The notes: a model not told the origin generated them from the sequence alone. Numbered from the stretch's first letter, positions 17,262 through 27,282 are shown. The stretch is DNA of 64,000 bases from Seohaeicola_A nanhaiensis (GCF_042654245.1 NZ_JBHSGI010000024.1:124001-188000), one strand, 5' to 3'. Translations and numbers: made by a program.

Positions 17262-17283
17262 CCCCCCGTCCCAGCTGGGACAC
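17262..17283. repeat. Short palindromic repeat CCCCCCGTCC[C/T]AGCTGGGACAC, copy 1
   Basis: The core GTCCCAGCTGGGAC (17268-17281) is a perfect 14-base palindrome. The same 22 bases occur at 40158-40179 with one change, and both copies are preceded by CG[A/G]ATTATC. This copy abuts the pirin stop codon. Confidence 0.6.
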
Positions 17284-18195
17284 CTAATGGGCGGGCTTGA
17301 TGAAGGTGCCGTTGCGCAGCTCGGTCATGGCCTGCATCAGCTCGGCCTTGGTGTTCATCACGATCGGCCCGTGCCAGGCCACCGGCTCGTTGATCGGCGC
17401 GCCCGAGATCAGCAGGAAGCGCGCCCCTTCCGGACCGGCCTGCACGGTGATCTCATCCCCTGTGCCAAAGCGGATCAGGGTGCGGTCGCCCGACAGGTCA
17501 CGGATATTGACCTCTTCGCCGGCCACTTCCTTCTCCAGCAGCACGCCCGCGGGCTTCGAGGCATCGGCAAAAGCCGCCGCCCCCTCGAAGACATAAGCGA
17601 AGGCCCGGCGATAGGTGTCGATCCGAAAGGTCTTCTTCACCCCGGCCGGCAATGAGACGTCGAGATATTGCGGATCGGCCGCGATCCCGTCCACCGGCCC
17701 GGTCTTGCCCCAGAACTCGCCCACGATCACCCGCACGCGGGTGCCGTCATCGTCGATGATCTCCGGGATCTCCTTGGCCTGCACGTCCTGATAGCGCGGC
17801 GCGGTCATCTTCTGCGCCGAGGGCAGGTTGCCCCACAGCTGAAAGCCGTGCATCTGCCCCTTGGCGTTGCCCTGCGGCATCTCCTGATGCAGGATGCCGG
17901 ACCCGGCGGTCATCCACTGCACGTCCCCCGCACCGAGGAGGCCGGTATTGCCCAGCGAGTCGCCGTGCTCCACCGTACCGGCCAGCACATAGGTGATGGT
18001 CTCGATCCCGCGGTGCGGGTGCCAGGGAAAGCCGCGCAGATAGTCCTGCGGCCGCTCGTTGCGGAAATCGTCGAACAGCAGGAAGGGATCCAGTTCGCTC
18101 GGATCCTGGAACCCGAAGGCGCGGTGCAGCTTGACGCCGGCGCCTTCCAGAGTGGGCTGCGCGCGGCGGGTCTCGAGAGTCGGTCGAAGCGACAT
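17284..18195 (-). CDS. Pirin family protein
   Basis: A 303-residue bicupin of the pirin family. The N-terminal cupin has the metal-ligand set in GFPWHPHRGIETITYVLAGTVEHGDSLGN (H-x-H, E/H), then WMTAGSGILHQEMPQ, the pirin hallmark, and QLWGNLP. The C-terminal domain has FLLISGAPINEPVAWHGPIVMNT. Bacterial pirins such as YhhW have quercetin dioxygenase activity; others modulate enzymes; which applies here is unknown. The RBS AGGAG precedes the ATG. A promoter-like pair is noted at 18225-18252. Confidence 0.95.
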   Translation of the reverse strand: MSLRPTLETRRAQPTLEGAGVKLHRAFGFQDPSELDPFLLFDDFRNERPQDYLRGFPWHPHRGIETITYVLAGTVEHGDSLGNTGLLGAGDVQWMTAGSGILHQEMPQGNAKGQMHGFQLWGNLPSAQKMTAPRYQDVQAKEIPEIIDDDGTRVRVIVGEFWGKTGPVDGIAADPQYLDVSLPAGVKKTFRIDTYRRAFAYVFEGAAAFADASKPAGVLLEKEVAGEEVNIRDLSGDRTLIRFGTGDEITVQAGPEGARFLLISGAPINEPVAWHGPIVMNTKAELMQAMTELRNGTFIKPAH

Positions 18196-18224
18196 GGTCG
18201 GTCTCCTGATAAAGGGCTGCCATG

Positions 18225-18252
18225 ACAATAGGCGCCCGCAGGATCCATTCAA
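18225..18252 (-). promoter_or_regulatory. Possible sigma-70-type promoter of the pirin gene
   Basis: On the minus strand TTGAAT (18252-18247) and TATTGT (18230-18225) are 16 bases apart, each matching four of six consensus bases, and lie 30 bases before the pirin start codon. Assigned by eye only. Confidence 0.3.
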
Positions 18253-18390
18253 TGCGCGCGATCACACGGCACCTGTGCGGTGCTGCAAGACCATCGGGCC
18301 AGCGCGCAAGACCTGCGCGTAGAAATACCGATGTTACTCGTTACAGACGTCAAATCATCGCCCGGCAACGTGCCAGGCGGGAAAAACCAT

Positions 18391-19008
18391 TCAAAACGGG
18401 GTGGTGCAGAACCAAGTGCCCTCCACCGAGACCATCTCCTCGTCGCCCAGGTGGAAGCGGTAATAGGTGATATCGTTCCGCCGGCTCCGCATCATGTTCG
18501 GCGTGTCCTCCATCTGCTGCGCGGTGCGCGCGATAAAGCCGTCGCCGGGCCGCGAGAGCCAGAGCTTCTGTGCGGGCGACACCAGCATGTGGCGCACCGG
18601 AAAGGCACCGCCCATCGCCCTGGCGCGGATCATCACCGGCTGCGCGGCCGGATGGCGTTCCAGAAAGTCGGCGTCCAGCCGGATTGCCTCGACCTTTTTC
18701 ACCTCCTTGAAGGCGCCGCAGATGGTCCGCACCTGGTCGCGCCGGCGCAGCGCCTCGACGGGGAGTTCCCCGAAAATGGTGGTGATACGGCATTTGCCCT
18801 CGAAGCCCGGCAGATTCCAGATCAGCGGCGCGGGGGTATCCGCGCGTTGCCCAGGTTGAGCCTCCGGGGCGCAATTGCCGGTCTGCGAGAGCACGGCCTC
18901 CAGCACCCGGCGATCGGACGGCGCCAGTCCGCCTGCACGCTCGGCAAGCTCTCTGGTGGCGGGCCGGGCACGGGAGCGTAGCGTCGGGGTGTGCATAGAA
19001 TTGTCCAT
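18391..19008 (-). CDS. Short Hint-domain-like protein
   Basis: A 205-residue protein with a reduced Hint (hedgehog/intein) module. CRITTIFGELPVEALRRRDQVRT corresponds to the Hint N-terminal block (usually GTLI.T..G..PVE.L..GD.V.T), and VRHMLVSPAQKLWL to the 'HxxxVSPxHxxL' block. The catalytic first Cys/Ser is uncertain: the Cys of KCRIT is the only candidate, and the second block has PAQK where PEHR is usual, so self-cleavage is doubtful. An N-terminal helix of about 45 residues precedes it. The C-terminal tail is aromatic and acidic. A second, intact-looking member is at 56498-57559. Confidence 0.65.
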   Translation of the reverse strand: MDNSMHTPTLRSRARPATRELAERAGGLAPSDRRVLEAVLSQTGNCAPEAQPGQRADTPAPLIWNLPGFEGKCRITTIFGELPVEALRRRDQVRTICGAFKEVKKVEAIRLDADFLERHPAAQPVMIRARAMGGAFPVRHMLVSPAQKLWLSRPGDGFIARTAQQMEDTPNMMRSRRNDITYYRFHLGDEEMVSVEGTWFCTTPF

Positions 19009-19148
19009 GCACGCAGACTATGCCAGCGCTGCCGGACACGCGACGAATATGGCCATTTTGCGGAGTTAGGCGCCGGAAACTGCATATTGCAGGAAACAAT
19101 TTCGCGAAAATCCCGGGGTTTCAGGTGAATCCGGAAACGCAGACAAAC

Positions 19149-20327
19149 TCAGGTTGAGTCGTGCCACCAATGCCCCGGCTTCACTCGCTTGCCCCGGCCG
19201 CGGTCCAGCCACAGCGCCAACCGCCGGAACCGCGAGAGCGCAACGCGCAGCCACAGCCGGTGTCTCCTTCGCCGGAAGTCGCGGTTGAACGGGCAGACCC
19301 GCATGCAGATCGCGCAATCGGTGCTGGTCTTGGCCCAGAACGAAAAGCACTTCTCGGCGTCCGAAGTCCATTTGCGCACGCCCTGGATGGCCGAGACGTT
19401 GGCGCCGCCTACCTTCGGCGGTCCATAGGGCAGCGCCTTCGGCGGGCAGGCATCGGCGCATTTTGTGCATATCGCGCAGAAGTCGGCCACGCCCAGCGGG
19501 CGCGGGCGGTCATGGGTCAGCGGCAAGTCGGTGAAAATCTTCGAGAACCGCAGGCGCGGCCCGAACTCCGGGGTGATCACCATCTGGTTGCGCGCATATT
19601 CCCCCAGGCCCGCCTTCAGCGCATAGGGGATCACCAGCCCGGTGTCGTTCATCGAGGCCACCGCCCGCCAGCCAAGGTTGCGGATATAGGCCGCGACCTG
19701 CATCACCACCGCCGCCTCGTGGCTGTATTCGCGGCCCGTCGCCGCGCCCGCCAAAGCCGAGGGATAGGTGGCCACCAGCCCCGCGTCCATCTCGTGGCCC
19801 AGGACGATCACGCTGGTCATCCCCTCGGGCAGGCCCAGCGGCGCCTCGCTCATGTCGCGCACATCGACGCGCGCCGAATAAAGCCACCGCTCGTCCATTT
19901 CGGTGATCCCGCACAGACCCGCACCAAAGAACCGCGCCACCCGCTTGATCTCGGCGGCCATCGCAGCAGGGTTCTCGACCGCGACCCGCTCGGGCGCAAC
20001 CGGCGTGTCGTCGCTGATCGGGGCCTGGAATCCCTCGCGCCGTCCGGCACCGGCAAATCGGTTCGTGATCACGTCCGAGATCAGCCAGGCCGCGTTGCGC
20101 AGCGCGAAATCGCGCTGGGCAAAGCCCTCGCCGCGCCGCGGCACAGCCTCCATGCGATACGAGTTGAAAAAGCCCTCCGTCGCCTTGCTGCGCACCGTTT
20201 CGTCCCACATCGCGCGGGTAAAGATGTCGTTGCGCTGTGCGAAGGGCTCGAACGCCTCGGTCACGTCGATCCCCGCCTCGGCATCGCCGGGACGGGTCAA
20301 CGACGCGCGGTTGGCCGGATAGCTCAT
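19149..20327 (-). CDS. Reductive-dehalogenase-like cobalamin/Fe-S protein
   Basis: A 392-residue protein related to RdhA reductive dehalogenases. Family landmarks: VARFFGAGLCGITEMDERWLYS, VIVLGHEMD, and NDTGLVIPYALKAGLGEYARNQMVITPEFGPRLRFSKIFTDLPL in the corrinoid domain, followed by two [4Fe-4S] motifs, CAICTKCADACPPKAL near residue 283 and C-x(11)-CAICMRVCPFN near 335. The related queuosine enzyme QueG has a different N-terminus and lacks this RdhA-type substrate-site stretch. There is no Tat signal, no RdhB anchor gene and no fused reductase domain, so it is a cytoplasmic, stand-alone form. The ATG at 20327 was preferred; a GTG at 20378 is possible. Substrate unknown. Confidence 0.75.
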   Translation of the reverse strand: MSYPANRASLTRPGDAEAGIDVTEAFEPFAQRNDIFTRAMWDETVRSKATEGFFNSYRMEAVPRRGEGFAQRDFALRNAAWLISDVITNRFAGAGRREGFQAPISDDTPVAPERVAVENPAAMAAEIKRVARFFGAGLCGITEMDERWLYSARVDVRDMSEAPLGLPEGMTSVIVLGHEMDAGLVATYPSALAGAATGREYSHEAAVVMQVAAYIRNLGWRAVASMNDTGLVIPYALKAGLGEYARNQMVITPEFGPRLRFSKIFTDLPLTHDRPRPLGVADFCAICTKCADACPPKALPYGPPKVGGANVSAIQGVRKWTSDAEKCFSFWAKTSTDCAICMRVCPFNRDFRRRRHRLWLRVALSRFRRLALWLDRGRGKRVKPGHWWHDST

Positions 20328-20749
20328 GCGCGCGATGCTAGCCCTGGTCCGCGCCTGCGGCAATTCTTCTGTTTGCACCCCGGTACCAGATCGCCCGGCG
20401 GGCCATCGTGTGCCGGATCGGGGACCTGGGGCAGGGCGCTCGGGTCATCGACCGGATCGCGTTCACCGAAGAGAGACCGTTGGAAATCGCCGCCGCCCTT
20501 GCCCACCTGTGACCCCAACCATCCGGTCGCGCCGGCCGCCGACGCCGCGCCCTGTCTCCACGCGCTGGGCCGGGTCTTTCCCGGGTCGCGCATATTCATC
20601 TGTAACTCCGGCCAGGCCGTCGCCTCCGACAAGCCGCGCGACAGCTGATCCGCCCGCGACCTCGAAAGCCCGCCGCCCTGTCGCAAACAGAAGCGCGCGC
20701 GTCCGGGCCGCGCGGCAGGCTTGCCGCGACAACAGCGGGGAGCGGTCAC
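20328..20749. other. Intergenic gap with a possible gene remnant
   Basis: About 420 bases between the divergent rdhA-like gene and the dehydrogenase. Its left part holds an open stretch described separately (20342-20512). The rest (20513-20749) shows GC-rich sequence without a convincing frame; no palindrome, RNA fold or promoter was recognised. Confidence 0.5.
20342..20512 (+). pseudogene. Possible C-terminal remnant of an unidentified protein
   Basis: A start-less frame encodes a natural-looking C-terminus that ends at TGA 20510-20512, including RRAIVCRIGDLGQGARVID and EERPLEIAAALAHL. The composition and the helix-like end look like a real protein tail, in the style of GT-B glycosyltransferase C-termini, but the match is impression only. 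Its left end runs into the start of the rdhA-like gene on the other strand, so the upstream part is missing. Confidence 0.25.
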
Positions 20750-21706
20750 ATGAAGGTCGGATTCATCGGTCTGGGCAACGTCGGCGGGAAGCTCTCCGGC
20801 AGCCTGATCCGCAACAAGGTCGATGTGACGGTTTTCGACCTCAATCCCGATCTCGTCGCGGCCTCGGTCGCCAAGGGTGCCCGCTCCGGCAGCTCCGCCG
20901 CGGCGCTGATGCGTGACTGCGACGTGGTCATCACCTGCCTGCCCAGCCCCGCGATTTCGGCCGCTGTCGTAGCCGAGATGCTGCCCGAGGTCCGAACGGG
21001 CAAGATCTGGCTGGAAATGTCCACCACCGACGAGGCCGAGATCCGGCGCCTCGGGGCAGAGGTCATCGCGCGCGGCGGCGCGGCGGTCGACTGCCCGGTC
21101 TCGGGTGGCTGTCACCGGGCCGACACCGGCAACATCTCGATCTTCGCCGGCTGCGACCGGGCTACCTTTGAACGGGTGCTGCCGCTGCTCACGATCATGG
21201 GCCGCCGCATCCTGCACACCGGCGAGATCGGCAGCGCCTCGATTCTCAAGGTCATCAGCAACTACCTCGCCACGGCCAACCTCATCTCCTGCACCGAGGC
21301 GCTGACCGTCGCTGCCGGCGCTGGCATGGACCTCGGCACCGCCTTCGAGGCGATCCGCATCTCCTCGGGCAACAGCTTCGTTCATGAGACCGAAAGCCAG
21401 GTGATCTTGAACGGCAGCCGGGACATCTCCTTCACCATGGACCTCGTCGCCAAGGACATCGGCCTGTTCCAGGCGGTGGCCGACCGCGCCGGGGTGCCGC
21501 TGGAGCTTAATCCGCTGCTGATCGGCATCTTCCAGGACGGCATCGCCCGCTACGGCGCGCGCGAGCAGTCCGACAACATCATCAAACGGCTGGAAGAGGC
21601 CACGGGCCTCGACATCCGCGCTCCCGGCTTTCCGGCCGAAATGGTCGATGACGAACCCGAAGAACCGGGCGCCGAGGTGATCGTGCGCCGCGCCGCCGCC
21701 AACTAG
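20750..21706 (+). CDS. NAD(P)-dependent beta-hydroxyacid dehydrogenase
   Basis: A 318-residue member of the 3-hydroxyisobutyrate/tartronate-semialdehyde dehydrogenase family. It has the Rossmann loop GFIGLGNVGGKLSGSLIR at the N-terminus, CDVVITCLPSP, the substrate-site block VDCPVSGGCHRADTGNISIFAG (DxPVSGG), and the catalytic-Lys segment GSASILKVISNYL. Members oxidise small beta-hydroxyacids or reduce aldehydes; the substrate cannot be told. The C-terminus carries an acidic tail (DDEPEEPGAE). RBS GGAG precedes the ATG. Followed by a membrane protein 57 bases later. Confidence 0.92.
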   Translation: MKVGFIGLGNVGGKLSGSLIRNKVDVTVFDLNPDLVAASVAKGARSGSSAAALMRDCDVVITCLPSPAISAAVVAEMLPEVRTGKIWLEMSTTDEAEIRRLGAEVIARGGAAVDCPVSGGCHRADTGNISIFAGCDRATFERVLPLLTIMGRRILHTGEIGSASILKVISNYLATANLISCTEALTVAAGAGMDLGTAFEAIRISSGNSFVHETESQVILNGSRDISFTMDLVAKDIGLFQAVADRAGVPLELNPLLIGIFQDGIARYGAREQSDNIIKRLEEATGLDIRAPGFPAEMVDDEPEEPGAEVIVRRAAAN

Positions 21707-21763
21707 GCTGTTCCTGAGCGCTCAATTCCGCTAAGCGCGTCGGAACGGTGCGAGGGGGCAGGA

Positions 21764-22249
21764 ATGAACGACGAAGTTCTGGCAGTGGTAAAGGCCTCGG
21801 CGATGCGGCGCTGGATCGGGCTGGCCATGCTCGCGGGCCTGGGCATCGTTACCCTCTATGTCGCCATGACCCAACCGCCCGCACTGCTCTGGCAGGTTTT
21901 CCTGATCGCGGTCGGCCTGCTGGCGCTCTGGGGTGCCGTGCGGTTGTATGCCGCGACCCAGCTCCACATCGAACTGACCCGCGACGAAGTCCGCGACAGC
22001 GAAGGCACCGTGCTGGCCCGCGTCGCCGATATCCGTGGCATCGACCGCGGTGCGATGGCCTTCAAACCGTCCAACGGCTTTCTGATCAGCACCGTCACCC
22101 CCGGTCCGCGCACCTGGCGGCCCGGCCTCTGGTGGCGTTTCGGCCGCCGCGTCGGGATCGGCGGCGTCGTGCCCGGCCATCAGACCAAGCTGATGAGCGA
22201 CATCCTCTCGGCTCTGCTGCTCGAGCGAAAGGAACACGGCGCGGACTGA
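21764..22249 (+). CDS. Conserved membrane protein of unknown function
   Basis: A 161-residue protein with two N-terminal transmembrane helices (residues about 15-35 and 42-65) and a soluble domain after them containing ELTRDEVRDSEGTVLARVADIRGIDRG and FKPSNGFLISTVTPGPRTWRPGLWWRFGRRVGIGG. The soluble part resembles a PH-like bacterial membrane-associated domain. The RBS region GAGGGGGCAGG is directly before the ATG. It converges with the tad-like genes. Confidence 0.75.
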   Translation: MNDEVLAVVKASAMRRWIGLAMLAGLGIVTLYVAMTQPPALLWQVFLIAVGLLALWGAVRLYAATQLHIELTRDEVRDSEGTVLARVADIRGIDRGAMAFKPSNGFLISTVTPGPRTWRPGLWWRFGRRVGIGGVVPGHQTKLMSDILSALLLERKEHGAD

Positions 22250-22285
22250 GGCCCGCGCCGCGAACGTCATCCCAACAAACGCTGG

Positions 22286-22894
22286 TCAGGTGCCGGAGGA
22301 TGTATCGACATTGTCGTCATGGCTTTCGTTCGACCCGTTCTGCGTCCCCTCGAAGACGATCTGCGACACGAACCGCGGCCGGGTGAACACGAAGTTCGAC
22401 AGGTTGATATCGTCCAGCCCCACGTTGAACAGCGGCACGAAGACGTTGTTCGTCTCCACCAGAATGACGCGCTCGTCAGCCGGCATCACCGGCAGCTTGT
22501 CCTCGATGTCCGAGATGTTGTCGTCGGTCAGCGCGTTGATGAAACCGCGATTGGCTGACCAGTCCAGGTAATAGCGGTCGTCCGTCGCGTCCCAGCGGAT
22601 CACCGAAATGCGCAGGTCCACATCCGAGGGCGTGCGCGTCATCAGCTCCAGCAGGTTGACCATGCTCTGGATGTAGGCGTCGTTGATCGTCCCCGTCTCA
22701 CGCGAAACAAGGTCGCTGATGGTATAGGCGGCCTTGAGGTTGATGGCGCTCTGCCGGTAGCCGTCGAAAAAGACATAGCTCGCCATGAAGCTCCAGAACA
22801 GGATCGGCATGGCCAGGCAGAACTCGACCGTCACGTTGCCCGAAGTATCGGACCAGAAGGCTTGCAGGCGGGATTTCAGCTTGAGCGTCAGCAT
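22286..22894 (-). CDS. TadE/TadG-type pilus assembly protein
   Basis: A 202-residue protein with one N-terminal transmembrane segment in the TadE-like form SDTSGNVTVEFCLAMPILFWSF: a Gly-x-x-T-V-E-F motif, where the Glu is five residues into the hydrophobic stretch as in pseudopilin-like proteins. The rest is periplasmic, with an acidic, Ser/Thr-rich C-terminus. Third gene of a minus-strand set of three, three bases after the preceding gene. It likely works in the Flp/Tad surface apparatus. Confidence 0.85.
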   Translation of the reverse strand: MLTLKLKSRLQAFWSDTSGNVTVEFCLAMPILFWSFMASYVFFDGYRQSAINLKAAYTISDLVSRETGTINDAYIQSMVNLLELMTRTPSDVDLRISVIRWDATDDRYYLDWSANRGFINALTDDNISDIEDKLPVMPADERVILVETNNVFVPLFNVGLDDINLSNFVFTRPRFVSQIVFEGTQNGSNESHDDNVDTSSGT

Positions 22895-22897
22895 GGC

Positions 22898-23437
22898 TTA
22901 TCTCGGCTCCTGAACGAATGCGGATACGGCGACCAGCGCGAATTGTCCCGCGCCGTCCTTGACCAGGTTCTTGCCCAGGCCGGCGGTTGGAAACACCGGG
23001 TCGATCTTGGCGCAGGCGCGAAGGATCATCAGTGCGTTGTCGCCGGCGTCATTCTTGAACTGGACCACCGGCGCGACCTCTTCCGACTTGTCGGTGCAGG
23101 CTGCGTTCTGCGAAAGTCCCGACCAGTTGCGAGGGTCGACCTCGATCATCTCAAGCATCATGTTCTGACTGCAATTGTCGATGAAACCCGCCCGCTCGCA
23201 CAGCAGATCCTTGATCTCGTCATGTTGCGGCGCGTTGCCGGTCGATAGACGGATATCGCGCACGGTGATGTCCATCGCCCGCTCCAGCATCGAATGCTGC
23301 AACGAGATCAGGCCCATCTCCACCGAAGAGAGCAGCAGGAACAGCATCGCCGGGAAGACCAGCGCAAATTCGATCGTGGCATGGCCGCTTTCCGACCGGC
23401 GGAACCGGCGAAGCATCGGGATAAGGGCGCGGCTCAT
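22898..23437 (-). CDS. TadE-like pseudopilin-type protein
   Basis: A 179-residue protein with the TadE signature RRSESGHATIEFALVFPAMLFLLLSSVEMG: Gly, then A-T-I-E-F, then a single hydrophobic helix. The periplasmic part carries four Cys (LLCERAGFIDNC, AACTDK, RACAKID) that could form two disulfides. ATGA overlap with the upstream VWA gene shows tight coupling. Expected to be a minor component of a Tad/Flp pilus or surface layer. Confidence 0.88.
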   Translation of the reverse strand: MSRALIPMLRRFRRSESGHATIEFALVFPAMLFLLLSSVEMGLISLQHSMLERAMDITVRDIRLSTGNAPQHDEIKDLLCERAGFIDNCSQNMMLEMIEVDPRNWSGLSQNAACTDKSEEVAPVVQFKNDAGDNALMILRACAKIDPVFPTAGLGKNLVKDGAGQFALVAVSAFVQEPR

Positions 23438-25170
23438 TGGGTCAGCCTCAGCTTGCGGATCGAGGTGGCGATCGAGGCGAAGGCCTCCGAGATTTCCAGG
23501 CCATTAACGTCGAAGTAATGGGCATCCGAGCTGGCGCAGTCCTTCAGCACCGTCCGCCCGTTGTAGGGCGCCTCGAACCCGATGGTGAAGACGATCACGT
23601 CCTTCGCCTTGGCCGCCTCGCAGATCGCATGGGTGCGGCTGTTCTTGGACGAGGAGTTGACCTCGCCGCGCACGCCGTAATTCCATGTGTTCTGCGCCGT
23701 TGAGTCGTTCATCCAGGGGTCGTAGTTCTTGTCTACGTTCACGGCGAGCGGCGTTCGCGCCCAGAGCTCGCTGTAACTGAGCCGCACCGATGTGCCCGTT
23801 TCCGTGCGATTCTTGCAGCTATAGCTGCTCGACACGCTGTTCGTGGAAGAGACGCAGCTGTTGGCGCTCTGGCCATAGCCGTTGTCGCCATAGGGCTGAC
23901 CATATGCATGATCGGCCCAACGGTCGTAGGACGAGTTGCTGTTGTGCGGCCAGTAGAATTTGCCATACTCCGGCACCCAGACCGAATACTCCTTGACGTC
24001 GGGATTCCACCAGATGTTCGAGAGGCCGTCATAACCGGGCCGGATGTAATACTGCGAGGTATTCTCGCCATCGCTCATCAGCACGATCACCTTGAGAATG
24101 TCCTGATCGTCGTAATTCAGCGGACGCGCCGCAAAATCCGCCGGGATCGTGCCCTCTCCCGCCATTGCGGCAAAGACCGGGCGCATCGCCGGATCGACAA
24201 GCGCCGTACCCCACTTCATCCCGATGTCGATCGAGGTATTGCCCCCCGCCGACAGGTTCGAAATGAAATTCTTCAGAATGGTGCGATCCTTCTGCATGAT
24301 CAGCATTTCACGAGACGACATGGCCTCGCAGACAGGCTGCTTCACCAGTGCGGACGGGCTGCTGTAACGCCCATCGCGCGAGTCGCTCGATCCGCTGGTC
24401 CAGGGATCGAAATGCATGCTGCGCTCCAGCGTCTGAGTCGTGGTCACCGCGGTATCGTTGAAATCGCTCGCCGAGAAATTGATGCAGTTGGAATAGGGGT
24501 TCACGCCCGTGGTGGTGAGACGGTTGATGAAGGAACTCGGCATCGACACCTGGGTGGCGTAGGGGATGATCGAGATCGACATCTTGCCGTCCTCGGTATT
24601 GTCCACCATCGTATCGATGAAGTCGCGCGCGGCGATCTTGAGGTTGTAAAGCCGGCTGTTCGAGTTCATCGACCCCGACACGTCCAACACCAGTGAGATC
24701 TCGACGCCGTCGATGCGTTCTTCCGCGGTGCCGGCCGCCGGCGCGGTGATCATGTCGAGGCCGGTCATGTGCATGAACTGCGTCTTCACCTCGGTGCGCG
24801 CCGTCGCCGAGACGGTGCGATAGCCCAGGCCCTCGCTGACCTGCGTGCCGGTCAGGTATTCGCCCAGCCCCGCCTTGTCGAAATAGTCCTGAACCACGCT
24901 TGCGGGATCCAGCGTCTGTTCCAGGTCGGCAGCGGCCAGAACCGCGCGGTCCAGAGTATATTGCAGTTCGGCCCGGTCGCGCTCGAACCGCATCAGGTCG
25001 ATGCCGATGCCGGCGACCATGAGGATGAGGACCAGGATGTAGACGCTGAAAATGATCAGCGATCCCTCGTCGTCGCGGCAGAACCGACCCAGCGCGCCTC
25101 TGACTCGCCGTTTCCTGCCGAGTGCCAGACCGAAGGAACGAGCAGCATTCTTTCCGTATTGCACAGCCAT
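23434..25170 (-). CDS. TadG-like protein with von Willebrand A domain
   Basis: A 578-residue surface protein. After a basic N-terminus comes a Tad-type segment, CRDDEGSLIIFSVYILVLILMVAGIGIDLMRFERDRAELQ (TadE/G-like, with hydrophobic helix near residues 37-57), then a VWA domain with MIDAS DVSGSMNSNSR near residue 167, later VLMSDGEN and FTIGFEAP. A Tyr/Ser/Asn-rich insert with several Cys sits between residues about 370 and 470. Such proteins are putative adhesins or assembly factors of Flp pili. First gene of the three-gene operon; RBS AGAGAGG is before the ATG. Confidence 0.9.
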   Translation of the reverse strand: MAVQYGKNAARSFGLALGRKRRVRGALGRFCRDDEGSLIIFSVYILVLILMVAGIGIDLMRFERDRAELQYTLDRAVLAAADLEQTLDPASVVQDYFDKAGLGEYLTGTQVSEGLGYRTVSATARTEVKTQFMHMTGLDMITAPAAGTAEERIDGVEISLVLDVSGSMNSNSRLYNLKIAARDFIDTMVDNTEDGKMSISIIPYATQVSMPSSFINRLTTTGVNPYSNCINFSASDFNDTAVTTTQTLERSMHFDPWTSGSSDSRDGRYSSPSALVKQPVCEAMSSREMLIMQKDRTILKNFISNLSAGGNTSIDIGMKWGTALVDPAMRPVFAAMAGEGTIPADFAARPLNYDDQDILKVIVLMSDGENTSQYYIRPGYDGLSNIWWNPDVKEYSVWVPEYGKFYWPHNSNSSYDRWADHAYGQPYGDNGYGQSANSCVSSTNSVSSSYSCKNRTETGTSVRLSYSELWARTPLAVNVDKNYDPWMNDSTAQNTWNYGVRGEVNSSSKNSRTHAICEAAKAKDVIVFTIGFEAPYNGRTVLKDCASSDAHYFDVNGLEISEAFASIATSIRKLRLTQ

Positions 25171-25501
25171 GGAGACCTCTCTGCCGTGGCAACGTCACGG
25201 CGATCATCGTCAAATCATCATGCGGTTTCTGGCCGAAAAACGTGTCGTAAGTTTGGCGGAATCCCGCCGGAGCCGTCACCATTCCGGCAGCAAGGCGCCA
25301 CTATTGGCGCGATTCCGCAGAGTTGTTGACGGGGCCCGAACAACGAATCGAATCGCCAGCGGCCGCGCGACGGTTCCGGCAGCGTCGCGGCGAAACCGTA
25401 AAATTGCCAATATCCGTGGGCATTCCGTTACAACCTGCTAATACTTTGGGCAGTAGGAACGGGGCGCGACTCGCGCGAGGCAACCGGGAGGAATCGAAAG
25501 A
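25171..25501. other. Divergent promoter region tad-like genes / gdh
   Basis: About 330 bases between two divergent genes. It should hold both promoters. TAATAC at 25439-25444 resembles a -10 for gdh but has no -35 at the right distance. Small inverted repeats such as GCGCGACTCGCGCG (near 25467) are visible; no known riboswitch or regulator site was recognised. Confidence 0.4.
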
Positions 25502-26932
<1,431 letters not shown>

Positions 26933-27282
26933 CGGCGGCGGACCCGCCCGGTTCCCGCCGGAAACGCTGAGCCGCGCCCGGAACGGGCGCGAAATCGCGC
27001 GTGCCGCGCGATGCCTCCGGCGGAGGTATTTTTGAACCAGAGAAGCCATAGCGCCGCGCCCCGTCTTCTCTGTTTCAAAAATACCTTCGTGGGAGGCGCG
27101 CCGCAGGCGCGGCGGGGGCAGAGCCCCCATTGCCCGGCCGGTCACGCCGCGTTGGCGTCAATCCGCCGGGACGGGTCGCGCGCTGACCGCCGAATGTCGA
27201 AAAGCGCTGCGGCACCGACTTCGGGGATTGATACTCCTGTCCCGAGCCGTTTGACTGGACGCGGTTCGCCAGGGAGTTCCAC
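26933..27282. other. gdh-soxB gap, mostly repeat element C
   Basis: About 350 bases. Positions 27013-27128 hold an inverted pair of the dispersed element, described separately. The stretch 27129-27282 is the soxB upstream region, with no recognisable promoter or operator. Confidence 0.5.
27013..27128. repeat. Dispersed intergenic element, copy C (inverted pair)
   Basis: Two cores face each other: GCCTCCGGCGGAGGTATT followed by TTTGAACCAGAGAAG (27013-27045), and CTTCTCTGTTTCAAAAATAC (27065-27084) running into the GC-rich hairpins GGCGCGCCGCAGGCGC and GGGGGCAGAGCCCCC (to 27128). The 21-base arms (27025-27045 and 27065-27085) match with one mismatch around a 19-base loop, so the RNA could form a long stem. 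It lies between gdh and soxB and probably isolates the two transcripts. Confidence 0.75.

Noticed and set aside
19161..20648. Long plus-strand frame opposite the rdhA-like gene
   Set aside because: High-GC antisense shadow with Arg/His/Pro-rich translation and no recognisable motif.
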